Source: Nocardioides sp. zg-DK7169 (GTDB lineage Bacteria; Actinomycetota; Actinomycetes; Propionibacteriales; Nocardioidaceae). Taken from it: DNA of 64,000 nt. Below, in pieces: positions 54,490 to 64,000 of the stretch. The notes under the pieces were generated by a model. It was not told the origin of the DNA. It made no database searches and saw only the letters and a program-made list of their open reading frames with translations. Position 1 is the first letter of the stretch, and every line of letters begins with the position of its first letter. The position numbers and the translations under genes are program-made. The stretch covers positions 62,001 to 126,000 of the forward strand of contig NZ_JABJRA010000011.1 in assembly GCF_013155365.1 (NCBI RefSeq), given 5' to 3'.

Positions 54490-55740
54490 TCAGCGCACGT
54501 GGCCGTCGCCGGTGACCACGAACTTGGTCGAGGTCATCTCGACCAGGCCCATCGGACCCCGCGCGTGCAGCTTCTGGGTGCTGATCCCGATCTCCGCGCC
54601 GAAGCCGAACTCCCCGCCGTCGGTGAAGCGGGTCGAGGCGTTGACCAGCACCGCCGCGGAGTCGACGGCCGCGGTGAAGCGGCGGGCGGCGGCCAGGTCC
54701 TCGGTGAGGATCGCCTCGGTGTGACCGCTGGAGTGGCGGCGGATGTGCGCGATCGCCGCGTCGAGGTCGGGCACGACGGCGGCGGAGATGTCGAGGGAGA
54801 GGTACTCGGTGTCCCAGTCCTCCTCGGTGGCCGCGACCACCCCGTCGTACGCCGTGAACGCCTCGTCGCCGTGCACGGTGACGCCGGCCTCCTGGAGCGC
54901 GGCCACGACGCGCGGCACGAAGGTGCCGGCGATGTCGGCGTGCACGAGCAGCGACTCCGCGGCGTTGCACACGCTGGTGCGGTGGGTCTTGGCGTTGAGG
55001 ACGACGGCCAGCGCCTTGTCCTGGTCGGCGGCGGCGTCGACGTAGACGTGGCAGTTGCCGGTGCCGGTCTCGATGACGGGCACCGTGGAGTCCTCGACGA
55101 CCGAGCGGATCAGCCCGGCGCCGCCGCGCGGGATCAGGACGTCGACGTGGCCGCGGGCGCGCATCAGCGCCTTGACGCTGTCGTGGCTGTCGCCCGGGAC
55201 CAGCTGGACCACGTCGGGCTCCAGGCCGGCGGAGGCCACGGCGTCGCGCAGCACCGCGACGATGGCGGCGTTGCTGGAGCGGGCGCTGGAGCTGCCGCGC
55301 AGCAGCACCGCGTTGCCGGACTTCAGGCAGATGCCGGCGGCGTCCGCGGTGACGTTCGGGCGGGCCTCGTAGATCATGCCGACGACCCCGAACGGGACCC
55401 GCAGCTGACGCATCTCCAAGCCGTTGGCCAGCGTGCCGCCGCGCACCACCTCACCCACCGGGTCGGCGAGGCCGGCGACGTCGCGCAGCCCCTGCGCCAT
55501 CCCTGCAAGGCGGTCCTCGGTGAGTCGCAGCCGGTCGACGATGTTCGCCGGGGTGCCACCCTCCTCGGCGCGCGCGACGTCCTCCGCGTTGGCCGCGAGG
55601 ATCTCCGCACCGCGGTCCGTCAGCGCCTGGGCCATCGCCTCGAGGGCGGCGTCCTTCTGGGCGCGGGTGGCGAGGGCGAGCCCGTGGCTGGCCTCGCGGG
55701 CGCGTCCGGCGACGGCGATGACGTCCTGCTCGATGCTCAT
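54490..55740 (-). CDS. proA: Gamma-glutamyl phosphate reductase
   Basis: A 416-residue ProA. Family blocks are [27 protein letters not shown] (seen as [17 protein letters not shown]), [12 protein letters not shown], and [17 protein letters not shown] with the active-site Cys. It reduces gamma-glutamyl phosphate to the semialdehyde in proline synthesis using NADPH. proB, its usual upstream partner, is not adjacent; an APH-fold kinase gene stands in that position. Downstream are the small membrane protein, nadD and rsfS. Confidence 0.95.
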   Translation of the reverse strand: MSIEQDVIAVAGRAREASHGLALATRAQKDAALEAMAQALTDRGAEILAANAEDVARAEEGGTPANIVDRLRLTEDRLAGMAQGLRDVAGLADPVGEVVRGGTLANGLEMRQLRVPFGVVGMIYEARPNVTADAAGICLKSGNAVLLRGSSSARSSNAAIVAVLRDAVASAGLEPDVVQLVPGDSHDSVKALMRARGHVDVLIPRGGAGLIRSVVEDSTVPVIETGTGNCHVYVDAAADQDKALAVVLNAKTHRTSVCNAAESLLVHADIAGTFVPRVVAALQEAGVTVHGDEAFTAYDGVVAATEEDWDTEYLSLDISAAVVPDLDAAIAHIRRHSSGHTEAILTEDLAAARRFTAAVDSAAVLVNASTRFTDGGEFGFGAEIGISTQKLHARGPMGLVEMTSTKFVVTGDGHVR

Positions 55741-55802
55741 GGCACCAGCCTAGTGAGCGCCGGGCGCACCGGCACGCCGGTCTCGCCGCTCCCCCGCCCC
55801 GC

Positions 55803-56705
55803 TCAGGTGGCGACGGCGTGCACGTCGCCGGTCGCGGCGATCGCACGCAGCAGCCCGGCCGCGGCGTCGGCCGCCGGGTGCTCGCCGGCGCGGACCGCGA
55901 GGTCGACCAGGGCCGGCAGGTCGGCCTGCCGGGCCAGGTCGAGCGCCGCCTCCGGATCGGTGCCGTGGCGCTGGCGCCAGGCCTCGAGCACGCCCGCGAC
56001 GTACGCCGGGTCCCGGTGCAGGCGCAGGAGGCTGCCGAGGTCGGTGAAGGGGTGCCCGGCATGGGCGCGCTCCCAGTCCACCACCCCGGTCACGGAGAGC
56101 GTGGCCTCGTCGAGCAGCAGGTCGGCAAGGGTGAGGTCGCCGTGCACCAGCGAGGTGCGCCCGACGGACTCGAGCTCGGCCTCGACCTCGTCGGCGACCG
56201 CCCGGAGGGCGTCCACCTCCGCGGCGCTCCAGCCGGTCGCGGCGAGCGCCTCGGTCTGCCGGTCGACCCGGGTGGGCAGGTCCTCGGCGCCAGGCGCGAC
56301 GCGAAGGTCGCCGTCGACGAACCGGCCGGCTCGCAGCTGCGGCATCGCGGCCAGGTCGGCGGCCACCGCACCCACCGCGCGGCCGAGCGCCTCGCGCTGC
56401 GGCGGCGCCAGGCGGGGCAGCAGCAGGTCGCCGCGGACCCCCGGGAGGTGCTCGGTCACCAGCATCGCCGGCATCCCGGTCGCCGCGTCGGCATGCCGTG
56501 CGTCGAGCACCGCGGGCACCGGGACCAGCCCGCGCACCAGGCGCAGCACCGACTCCTGGACCTCGGCGGCGTGCGGACCGTGGCGGGGGTCGGCGAAGAT
56601 CCGCACCACGCTGCGCTCTCCGCCGGCCTCGGCCAGGAAGGTCTCCCCCGACCACCCGCCCTCGACCGGTTGCAGGGAGGCACCGACGGCGGCGAAGGGA
56701 TCCAC
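55803..56705 (-). CDS. APH-fold phosphotransferase with altered catalytic loop
   Basis: A 300-residue kinase-like protein. The N-terminal lobe has WSGETFLAEAGGERSVVRIF. The catalytic loop reads LVHGDLTLADLLLD: the His and catalytic Asp are present, but the usual Asn (HGDxxxxN) is Asp. The next segment GVVDWERAHAGHPFTDLG supplies the second metal ligand. Substrate unknown; the change may alter metal binding. GTG 56705 is the start. It stands where proB often sits and is followed by proA after 62 bases. Confidence 0.72.
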   Translation of the reverse strand: MDPFAAVGASLQPVEGGWSGETFLAEAGGERSVVRIFADPRHGPHAAEVQESVLRLVRGLVPVPAVLDARHADAATGMPAMLVTEHLPGVRGDLLLPRLAPPQREALGRAVGAVAADLAAMPQLRAGRFVDGDLRVAPGAEDLPTRVDRQTEALAATGWSAAEVDALRAVADEVEAELESVGRTSLVHGDLTLADLLLDEATLSVTGVVDWERAHAGHPFTDLGSLLRLHRDPAYVAGVLEAWRQRHGTDPEAALDLARQADLPALVDLAVRAGEHPAADAAAGLLRAIAATGDVHAVAT

Positions 56706-56774
56706 CCGCAGATCGTCCCACCCCGCCCGCGCGCCGCCCCCGCCGGTCGGCCGCCGGTCGAGACCCAGCGACGA

Positions 56775-56806
56775 CGAAGGCCCCCGGCGAGTGCCGGGGG
56801 CCTTCG
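56775..56806 (-). terminator. Terminator of etfBA
   Basis: A perfect 14-bp stem (56775-56788 with 56793-56806) and four-base loop, beginning 18 bases after the etfA stop on the minus strand, followed there by TCGTCGTCG. It also separates etfBA from the kinase gene. Confidence 0.8.
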
Positions 56807-56824
56807 TGCGTGCTGCGGGTGAGA

Positions 56825-57778
56825 TCAGCCCTTGCGCTGGTTGATCTGCTCGGTGGCGGCCGGGAGCACCGCGTGCAGGTCGCCGACGACGCCGAAGTCG
56901 ACGAGCTCGAAGATCGGCGCCTCCTCGTCCTTGTTGACCGCGACGATGGTCTTCGAGGTCTGCATGCCGGCGCGGTGCTGGATCGCACCGGAGATGCCGT
57001 TGGCGACGTAGAGCTGCGGTGAGACCGTCTTGCCGGTCTGGCCCACCTGGAAGGTGTGCGGCATCCAGCCGGAGTCGACGGCGGCACGCGAGGCGCCGAC
57101 CGCCGCGCCGAGGGAGTCGGCGAGACCCTCGATCGGCTCGAAGTTGCCGCCGGTGCCACGACCGCCGGAGACCACGATCGCGGCCTCGGTGAGCTCAGGA
57201 CGACCGGTCGCCTTGCGCGGCTGGGCGGCCACGATCTGCGCCTTCTTGGCGTCGTCGGAGATCGTCGCGGCGAACTCCTCGACGGTGCCGGCGCCGGCGC
57301 CCTCGACCGGGGAGGTCGAGTTGGGCTTCACGGTGATGATCGGGGTGCCCTGCGTGACCTTGGCGGTGACGGTGAAGTTGCCCGCGAACACGCTCTGCGT
57401 GGTCACCGGCCCCTCCTGCACGTCGACGGCGTCGGTGATCAGGCCGGACTTCAGCTTGATCGCGAGGCGACCGGCGATCTCCTTGCCCTCGTAGCCGGAG
57501 ACGATGAGGACCGCGGCGGGGGAGGTCTTCTCGACCAGCTGCTGGAGGACCTCGGCCTTCGGGGCCACCAGGTAGCCCTTCACCTGCGCGTCGTCCACGG
57601 TGTAGATCTTCTCGGCACCGAACGCGGTGAGCTTCTCCGCGGCCGCGGCGGCCTGGTCGGCGGCGCCGATGAAGACGGCCGAGGGCTCGCCGAGGCGCTT
57701 GGCCAGGGCCAGCAGCTCGAGGGTGGGCTTGCGGATCGCGCCGTCGACGTGGTCGACGAGAACCAGAACTTCAGACAT
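56825..57778 (-). CDS. etfA: Electron transfer flavoprotein subunit alpha
   Basis: A 317-residue ETF alpha subunit. The C-terminal FAD domain is clear: [53 protein letters not shown] and [13 protein letters not shown]. It takes electrons from acyl-CoA dehydrogenases and passes them to ETF-quinone oxidoreductase. ATG 57778 lies 36 bases after the etfB stop. A terminator follows. It works with the fatty acid activation and crotonase genes seen elsewhere in the window. Confidence 0.95.
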   Translation of the reverse strand: MSEVLVLVDHVDGAIRKPTLELLALAKRLGEPSAVFIGAADQAAAAAEKLTAFGAEKIYTVDDAQVKGYLVAPKAEVLQQLVEKTSPAAVLIVSGYEGKEIAGRLAIKLKSGLITDAVDVQEGPVTTQSVFAGNFTVTAKVTQGTPIITVKPNSTSPVEGAGAGTVEEFAATISDDAKKAQIVAAQPRKATGRPELTEAAIVVSGGRGTGGNFEPIEGLADSLGAAVGASRAAVDSGWMPHTFQVGQTGKTVSPQLYVANGISGAIQHRAGMQTSKTIVAVNKDEEAPIFELVDFGVVGDLHAVLPAATEQINQRKG

Positions 57779-57814
57779 CAGTGACTCGCTCCTCTACGCA
57801 CTCTGAGCCGCGGC

Positions 57815-58600
57815 TCAGATGAACTTCTTCGACGCGAGGAAGTCGGTCAGCGCGGTGGCGCCGGAGCCGTCCTCGTCCTTGACGATCTCACCGGCGGTGC
57901 GCGGCGGGCGGGCCGCGGTCTCGAGGACCTCGGTCCACGCGGCGCCCAGGCCGACCTCGGAGGCGTCGACACCCAGGTCGGCGAGCGACCAGGTCTCGAG
58001 CGGCTTCTTCTTCGCGGCCATGATGCCCTTGAACGACGGGTAGCGGGCCTCGCCGGACTGGTCGGTCACCGAGAGGACCAGCGGCATGGTGCCGCCGATG
58101 ACCTCGGTCGCGGTGTCGCCGTCACGCTTGACGCGCACCTGGTCGCCCTGGGTCTCGATGACCGAGGCGAAGGTGACCTGGGGCAGGTTGAGCCGCTCGG
58201 CGAGCATCGCCGGGACGACGCTCATGGAGGCGTCGGTCGAGGCCATGCCGCAGACGACCAGGTCCACGGGACCGGCCTTCTCGACCGCCTTGGCGAGCAC
58301 CAGCGAGGTGGCGATGGCGTCGGAGCCGGCGATGGCGTCGTCGACCACGTGGATGGCCTTGTCGGCACCCATCTGGAGGGCCTTGCGGACAGCGTCCACG
58401 GCCTTCTCCGGACCGATGCAGAGCGCGGTCACCTCGGCGTCGCCGGACTTCTCCTTGATCTGGAGCGCCTGCTCGACGGCGTACTCGTCGAGCTCCGACA
58501 GCAGGCCGTCGACGCCGACGCGGTCGACGGTGTTGTCCGACTCGAACTGCCGGTCGGCAGTGGCGTCGGGCACGTACTTCACACAGACAACAATGTTCAT
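57815..58600 (-). CDS. etfB: Electron transfer flavoprotein subunit beta
   Basis: A 261-residue ETF beta subunit. NIVVCVKYVPDATADRQF starts the protein; EYAVEQALQIKEKSGDAEVTALCIGP and VCGMASTDASMSVVPAMLAERLNLPQVTFAS-type segments follow (VVPAMLAERL as short marker). It forms a heterodimer with EtfA and binds AMP. It is the first gene of the etfBA unit; the 282-base gap upstream, towards the secreted protein gene, carries a hairpin at 58796-58831 but no clear promoter that I can assign. Confidence 0.95.
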   Translation of the reverse strand: MNIVVCVKYVPDATADRQFESDNTVDRVGVDGLLSELDEYAVEQALQIKEKSGDAEVTALCIGPEKAVDAVRKALQMGADKAIHVVDDAIAGSDAIATSLVLAKAVEKAGPVDLVVCGMASTDASMSVVPAMLAERLNLPQVTFASVIETQGDQVRVKRDGDTATEVIGGTMPLVLSVTDQSGEARYPSFKGIMAAKKKPLETWSLADLGVDASEVGLGAAWTEVLETAARPPRTAGEIVKDEDGSGATALTDFLASKKFI

Positions 58601-58795
58601 GGCGATGGCCGGGACGGCCCCTCCTGTGGACTCGGATGTGAACGCGAGGCTACCGACAGAAGCGGTGCGTCAACACAGATGACCGCGTCGGCAATCTCAC
58701 AGTCCCTCACAGTGCCAGTGGCACGGTCGATCCGCCGCATCGGTCCCGCACCGCGGACGACGGCGCCCCTCGCGGGCCCCGTGAGCGCGGACGCA

Positions 58796-58831
58796 GATCG
58801 GCCCCGGCGCGCAGATTCGCCGGGGCCGATC
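58796..58831. terminator. 14-bp hairpin after the secreted Ig-like protein gene
   Basis: Bases 58796-58809 and 58818-58831 are perfect reverse complements with an eight-base loop. It begins 52 bases after the stop of the gene at 58883 (minus strand) and is followed on the plus strand by GGTTTC. Confidence 0.65.
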
Positions 58832-58882
58832 GGTTTCAGCTGGTGGTGCGTGCGGGTGGCCTGGACCAGGCCGCCCACGGGG

Positions 58883-60292
58883 TCACTTGATCTTGACGGT
58901 GATCGTCTTGCTCGACGCCTTGAACTTCTTGTTCCCGGCGTACTTGACGGTCAGCTTGTAGTTGCCCTTGGCGATCTTCTTGAAGACGGCCTTGGCCGTG
59001 CCCTTCTTGATGTTCACCGTGGCCTTGCCGACCTGCTTCTTGCCCTTCTTGAGCACCAGGGTCGCCTTGCCGGCGGGCTTGGCCTTGGCCGAGGTGACCG
59101 TGACCTTGGCCGTGAGCTTCTTGGCCTTCTTGGCGTACGCCGTCTTGACGGCGGTCTTGGTCGCGGCGGCAGGGGCCACCACGACGGGGGCCTCGGCCAC
59201 GGAGACCTCGGCGGTCGCCGGTGCGGCGCCCTCGTTCATGGTGCAGTCGAGCGGGTAGGTGCTCTTCATGTTGCCGAAGCTGACGGTCATCGAGATGTCA
59301 CCGTCGAGCCCGGTGACCGAGAGCGGCAGGCTGCCGGCGGCGGTCGGGGTGATCGGGGCGAAGGAGCCGGTCCCGGAGAGCTCGATGGCCTCGATCGGCG
59401 AGCCGATCGGGGTGGGCGTGGTCCAGGTCCGGTTCCACTCACCCAGGTCGACCGACGCGGTGCCGGCGGCGCCGCCGGCGGTGGTGGTCGCGTTGGCCAC
59501 GACACCGATGGTCTTGGTGGGGCTGGTGACCATGTAGTCGACGAACGGCTGGCCGAACTTCAGCGACGTGGCGATCGTGGGCGTGAACGCCTTGCCGACG
59601 GTGGCCGAGGACGGCGCGGTGATCGCGTGCGCGATCTCCACGTCGTAGGTGTCCTTGCCGCCGAAGCCGCTCTCGGTCATGTCGATCTCGCACCGCGCGT
59701 TGCCGAACGGCGCGTCGTCGCCGACCGTGACGGTGCCGACCTTCTGGTCCTGGCCCTCGTCAGCGGTGCACGGGACGTTGACCGGCGCGTTGACCGCACC
59801 GACCGTGGCCTTCAGGGCGGCCGACACGGCGCCGACCTCGATGGCCGCGTCGCCCACGGCGGCGGGGGCGGTGAGCTCGGAGTCGACGGTGCCGGCGAAG
59901 ACCAGCTCACCGGCTGCCGGCGTCCAGTCCGCGACCGGGATGGTGACGGTCTTCGACTCGCCGGCGACGAGCACCGCGACGTCGATGGTGCCGCTCAGAC
60001 GGCTCACCGGACCCATGGCAGTGGTGCCCATGTCCAGGCTGGCCGAGATCGTCGAGGTGAACCCGGCACCCGGCGCCACGGCAGCGGCCGGCGTACCGAC
60101 CTCGATGCTGAGCGTCGAGTCCAGGGTCACGGGGGCACCGAACCCGCTCATGACGCAGCTGTAGCCGAGGTCGGTCGGGGCCGCGTGTGCGGTGCTGATG
60201 CCGGCCATGGCCGGGACGAAGCTGAGTGCGCCGGCGGCAAGCGTGCCGGTCGCGACCGCCGCGGCGCGGCGGCGGAACGAGGTGGTGGTCAT
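58883..60292 (-). CDS. Secreted protein with DUF6801-like domains and C-terminal Ig-like domain
   Basis: A 469-residue exported protein. The signal peptide (residues 1-37, RRRAAAVATGTLAAGALSF then AHAAP) ends at an AxA site. Two similar blocks follow, each starting near a Cys and a Tyr/Gly motif (YSCVMSGFGAPVTL at about 44-57; ARCEIDMTESGFGG at about 199-212) and closing with another Cys, which fits DUF6801-type repeats. The C-terminal ~80 residues are Lys-rich with an Ig-like fold (GKATLVLKKGKKQVGKATV; GNYKLTVKYAGNKKF). It probably sits on the cell wall through charge, since no LPxTG is present. AGGGAG precedes ATG 60292. An AT-rich palindromic region lies upstream. Confidence 0.75.
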   Translation of the reverse strand: MTTTSFRRRAAAVATGTLAAGALSFVPAMAGISTAHAAPTDLGYSCVMSGFGAPVTLDSTLSIEVGTPAAAVAPGAGFTSTISASLDMGTTAMGPVSRLSGTIDVAVLVAGESKTVTIPVADWTPAAGELVFAGTVDSELTAPAAVGDAAIEVGAVSAALKATVGAVNAPVNVPCTADEGQDQKVGTVTVGDDAPFGNARCEIDMTESGFGGKDTYDVEIAHAITAPSSATVGKAFTPTIATSLKFGQPFVDYMVTSPTKTIGVVANATTTAGGAAGTASVDLGEWNRTWTTPTPIGSPIEAIELSGTGSFAPITPTAAGSLPLSVTGLDGDISMTVSFGNMKSTYPLDCTMNEGAAPATAEVSVAEAPVVVAPAAATKTAVKTAYAKKAKKLTAKVTVTSAKAKPAGKATLVLKKGKKQVGKATVNIKKGTAKAVFKKIAKGNYKLTVKYAGNKKFKASSKTITVKIK

Positions 60293-60405
60293 GTCTCTCC
60301 CTCTCCGTGGCCGCCCGTGCAGCGACCTGCGGGACCACGGCTCCTCCACGAAGCCGCGGTGCGACCGGGGGCGCCGGTCGTGAGGGAGACGCTAGGACCA
60401 GGAGC

Positions 60406-60447
60406 GAGAAAATATACGCTTTCAGATATATCTTCTCACATCGTGAG
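60406..60447 (-). promoter_or_regulatory. AT-rich palindromic control region of the secreted-protein gene
   Basis: GAGAAAATATA (60406-60416) and TATATCTTCTC (60427-60437) are inverted repeats with one mismatch and a ten-base spacer. A second dyad CTCAC-ATC-GTGAG (60435-60447) overlaps its right arm. TATATTTTC on the minus strand may be a -10 element. The block is strikingly AT-rich here and lies 115-155 bases upstream of ATG 60292. Confidence 0.6.
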
Positions 60448-60484
60448 TGACCTGTAACACGTCCGAAACCTGGTCGGCGGGTGC

Positions 60485-60814
60485 TCAGGGCCGGATGATG
60501 CGCTCCAGCAGCCGGCCCACGACGAGCCACGTGATGGCGGCCAGTCCCCAGTTGAGCAGCGCGTTCTTGGTCTCGCTGTCGAAGTCCATGACGCCGGCGT
60601 CGCGGGAGAAGACGCCGAGGTCGACCGCGTCGGCGAGCTGCAGCACGAACCGCACCAGCTCGTTGGACTCGTTCGTCGCATCGATCGCGACCAGGAGCGC
60701 CCCCAGGGCCAGCACGAGCGCGAGCAGTGCGCAGATCGTCCAGGCGACCTGCGCGACCGCACGTCGCGCCCGTGCCGTGCCGTTGAGGGTGGTGGTGCTG
60801 CTCTGACGTGCCAC
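60485..60814 (-). CDS. Small membrane protein of unknown function
   Basis: A 109-residue protein. A basic, polar N-terminus precedes a first membrane helix (AWTICALLALVLALGALLVAI). A loop with DATNESNELVRFVLQLADAVDLGVFSRD follows in two parts, and a second helix (LNWGLAAITWLVVGRLLERIIR) ends the protein. The N-in C-in hairpin layout is inferred. GTG 60814 is supported by GGAGG at nine bases. Unassigned to a known family by me; similar proteins occur in related actinobacteria. Confidence 0.65.
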   Translation of the reverse strand: MARQSSTTTLNGTARARRAVAQVAWTICALLALVLALGALLVAIDATNESNELVRFVLQLADAVDLGVFSRDAGVMDFDSETKNALLNWGLAAITWLVVGRLLERIIRP

Positions 60815-60885
60815 TGGGGTTTTCCTCCGGGATCCTCGGACCAGACCGGCGAAGGATCGCACACCCGCGGCCGGCGAAGCAGGGC

Positions 60886-61665
60886 TCAGCGACCGACGAA
60901 GCTCGCCTTGCCAGGACCGTTGTCGATGAAGGAACGCATGCCGATCGTGCGGTCCTCGGTCGCGAACAGCGCCGCGAACTGCTGGCGCTCGATCTCCAGC
61001 CCGGTCCCCAGGTCGACCTCCAGGCCGCGGTCGATGCTCTCCTTCGCCGCCCGGATCGCGTACGTCGCGCCCCCGACGAACTGCTTGGCCCAGGCCACGG
61101 CCTCGGCGTACACCTCGGCGGCAGGCACCACCCGGTCGACCAACCCGATCGCCAGCGCCTCGTCGGCCTGGACGAAGCGGCCGGTGAACACGATGTCCTT
61201 CGCCTTCGCGGGACCGACCAGACGGGTCAGCCGCTGGGTGCCGCCGGCGCCGGGGATGATTCCGAGCAGGATCTCGGGCTGCCCGAGCACCGCGTTGTCG
61301 GCGGCGAGGCGCACGTCGGCGCAGAGCGCGAGCTCGCAGCCGCCGCCCAGGGCGTAGCCGGTGACCGCGGCGACCACGGGCTTCGGGATCGTCGCCACCG
61401 CGGTGAAGCAGGCCTGCAGGTCCCCGGAGCGGCGGACCATGTCGGTGTAGGACATGTCGACCATCTCCTTGACGTCGGCGCCGGCCGCGAAGACCCGCTC
61501 CCCGCCGTACACGACGACGGCCTTGACGTCCTCGCGCTGCGCCGCCTCGGTGGCCGCGGCGCGGATCTCCTCCTGCATCTGGGCGTCCAGCGCGTTCATC
61601 TTGGGCCGGTCGAGCCGGATCGTCCCGACGCCGTCCTCGACCTCCAGCCGCACGTACTCCGCCAT
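60886..61665 (-). CDS. Enoyl-CoA hydratase
   Basis: A 259-residue crotonase. Both catalytic Glu are present, in ALGGGCELALCAD and QPEILLGIIPGAGGTQRL, and the oxyanion-hole segment is FAAGADVKEM. It hydrates trans-2-enoyl-CoA in beta-oxidation. ATG 61665 is preferred; GTG 61668, one codon upstream, is possible. No partner dehydrogenase lies next to it, but ETF and acyl-CoA synthetases are encoded nearby. The closest known type is EchA8-like short-chain hydratase. Confidence 0.92.
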   Translation of the reverse strand: MAEYVRLEVEDGVGTIRLDRPKMNALDAQMQEEIRAAATEAAQREDVKAVVVYGGERVFAAGADVKEMVDMSYTDMVRRSGDLQACFTAVATIPKPVVAAVTGYALGGGCELALCADVRLAADNAVLGQPEILLGIIPGAGGTQRLTRLVGPAKAKDIVFTGRFVQADEALAIGLVDRVVPAAEVYAEAVAWAKQFVGGATYAIRAAKESIDRGLEVDLGTGLEIERQQFAALFATEDRTIGMRSFIDNGPGKASFVGR

Positions 61666-61780
61666 CACATGTCTCGTCTCTCTCGGGCCCGGAACCGGAC
61701 GAGCTGGCGCGCGGACCGGGCAAGGTCACGGGTCTGCATCATGCGCCCCGCATTGTGCACGCCCCTGCCAGACTGGCGCG

Positions 61781-63928
<2,148 letters not shown>

Positions 63929-63939
63929 CCGGGGCCCGG

Positions 63940-63960
63940 CCTCCCCGCCCCGAGGGGAGG
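63940..63960 (+). terminator. Weak hairpin after glgX
   Basis: CCTCCCC/GGGGAGG, a 7-bp stem with a seven-base loop, starts 11 bases after the glgX stop. No T tract. The remaining 40 bases to the window end show nothing recognisable. Confidence 0.45.
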
Positions 63961-64000
63961 AACTGGTCGGCCCACCCCGTCTGGCGTGGGACGCTCGCGG

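Overview
The window is very GC-rich, gene-dense bacterial chromosome with frequent GTG starts, 1-8 base stop/start overlaps and strong GGAGG-type ribosome binding sites. The gene set is that of an actinobacterium: hrcA-dnaJ-rsmE, phoH-ybeY-CBS protein, an imuA'-imuB-dnaE2 mutasome, comEA-comEC-holA, Septum_form lipoproteins and DtxR/IdeR-type iron boxes. A Nocardioides-like member of the Propionibacteriales is my best guess. That placement is inference from gene content, not a phylogeny. I see no phage, IS element, CRISPR array or rRNA. No gap between genes exceeds about 280 bases.

Layout. 0-11.4 kb: two Septum_form proteins, then a mostly minus-strand housekeeping block (phoH, ybeY, CBS/CNNM protein, cytidine-deaminase-like protein, era). 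It is interrupted by a FUSC-type membrane protein, a probable 10-methyl fatty acid pair (tmsA/tmsB-like) and a siderophore-interacting protein. 11.5-14.5 kb: a GerMN/Gmad2 lipoprotein and a sortase-anchored thioester-domain adhesin. 14.6-22.4 kb: the CIRCE-controlled hrcA-dnaJ-rsmE unit, a DUF2470 gene behind an iron box, an MBL hydrolase, DUF3097, a TM2 protein and hemW. 22.5-28.3 kb: LexA-boxed imuA'-imuB-dnaE2. 28.4-35.9 kb: acyl-CoA synthetase, MOSC protein, two small-molecule kinases, lepA and rpsT. 35.9-44.3 kb: holA, comEC, comEA, degV and leuS, the last preceded by a leucine leader-peptide attenuator. 44.4-51.2 kb: an accessory metabolic island with an NAD-dependent SDR behind a KstR-like operator, an AraC regulator divergent from a Baeyer-Villiger-type monooxygenase and acetoacetate decarboxylase pair, Dps and an acyl-CoA synthetase. 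51.4-64 kb: small membrane proteins, tRNA-Ala, rsfS-nadD-proA, etfBA, a secreted Ig-like protein, enoyl-CoA hydratase and glgX.

The least explained feature is a family of 22-bp tandem repeats built on the palindromic core CCGA-G-TCGG. It occurs in three intergenic places (36971-37124, 40661-40713, 48727-48927), in both orientations, and starts within about 20 bases of a stop codon each time. The flanks of the core co-vary so that the dyad is mostly kept, which suggests a protein-binding DNA array rather than random satellite. Other notable signals are the leuS attenuator (peptide MCRTLLLS), the thioester adhesin, the dyad upstream of dps, and the AT-rich palindromic control region of the secreted protein at 58.9-60.3 kb.
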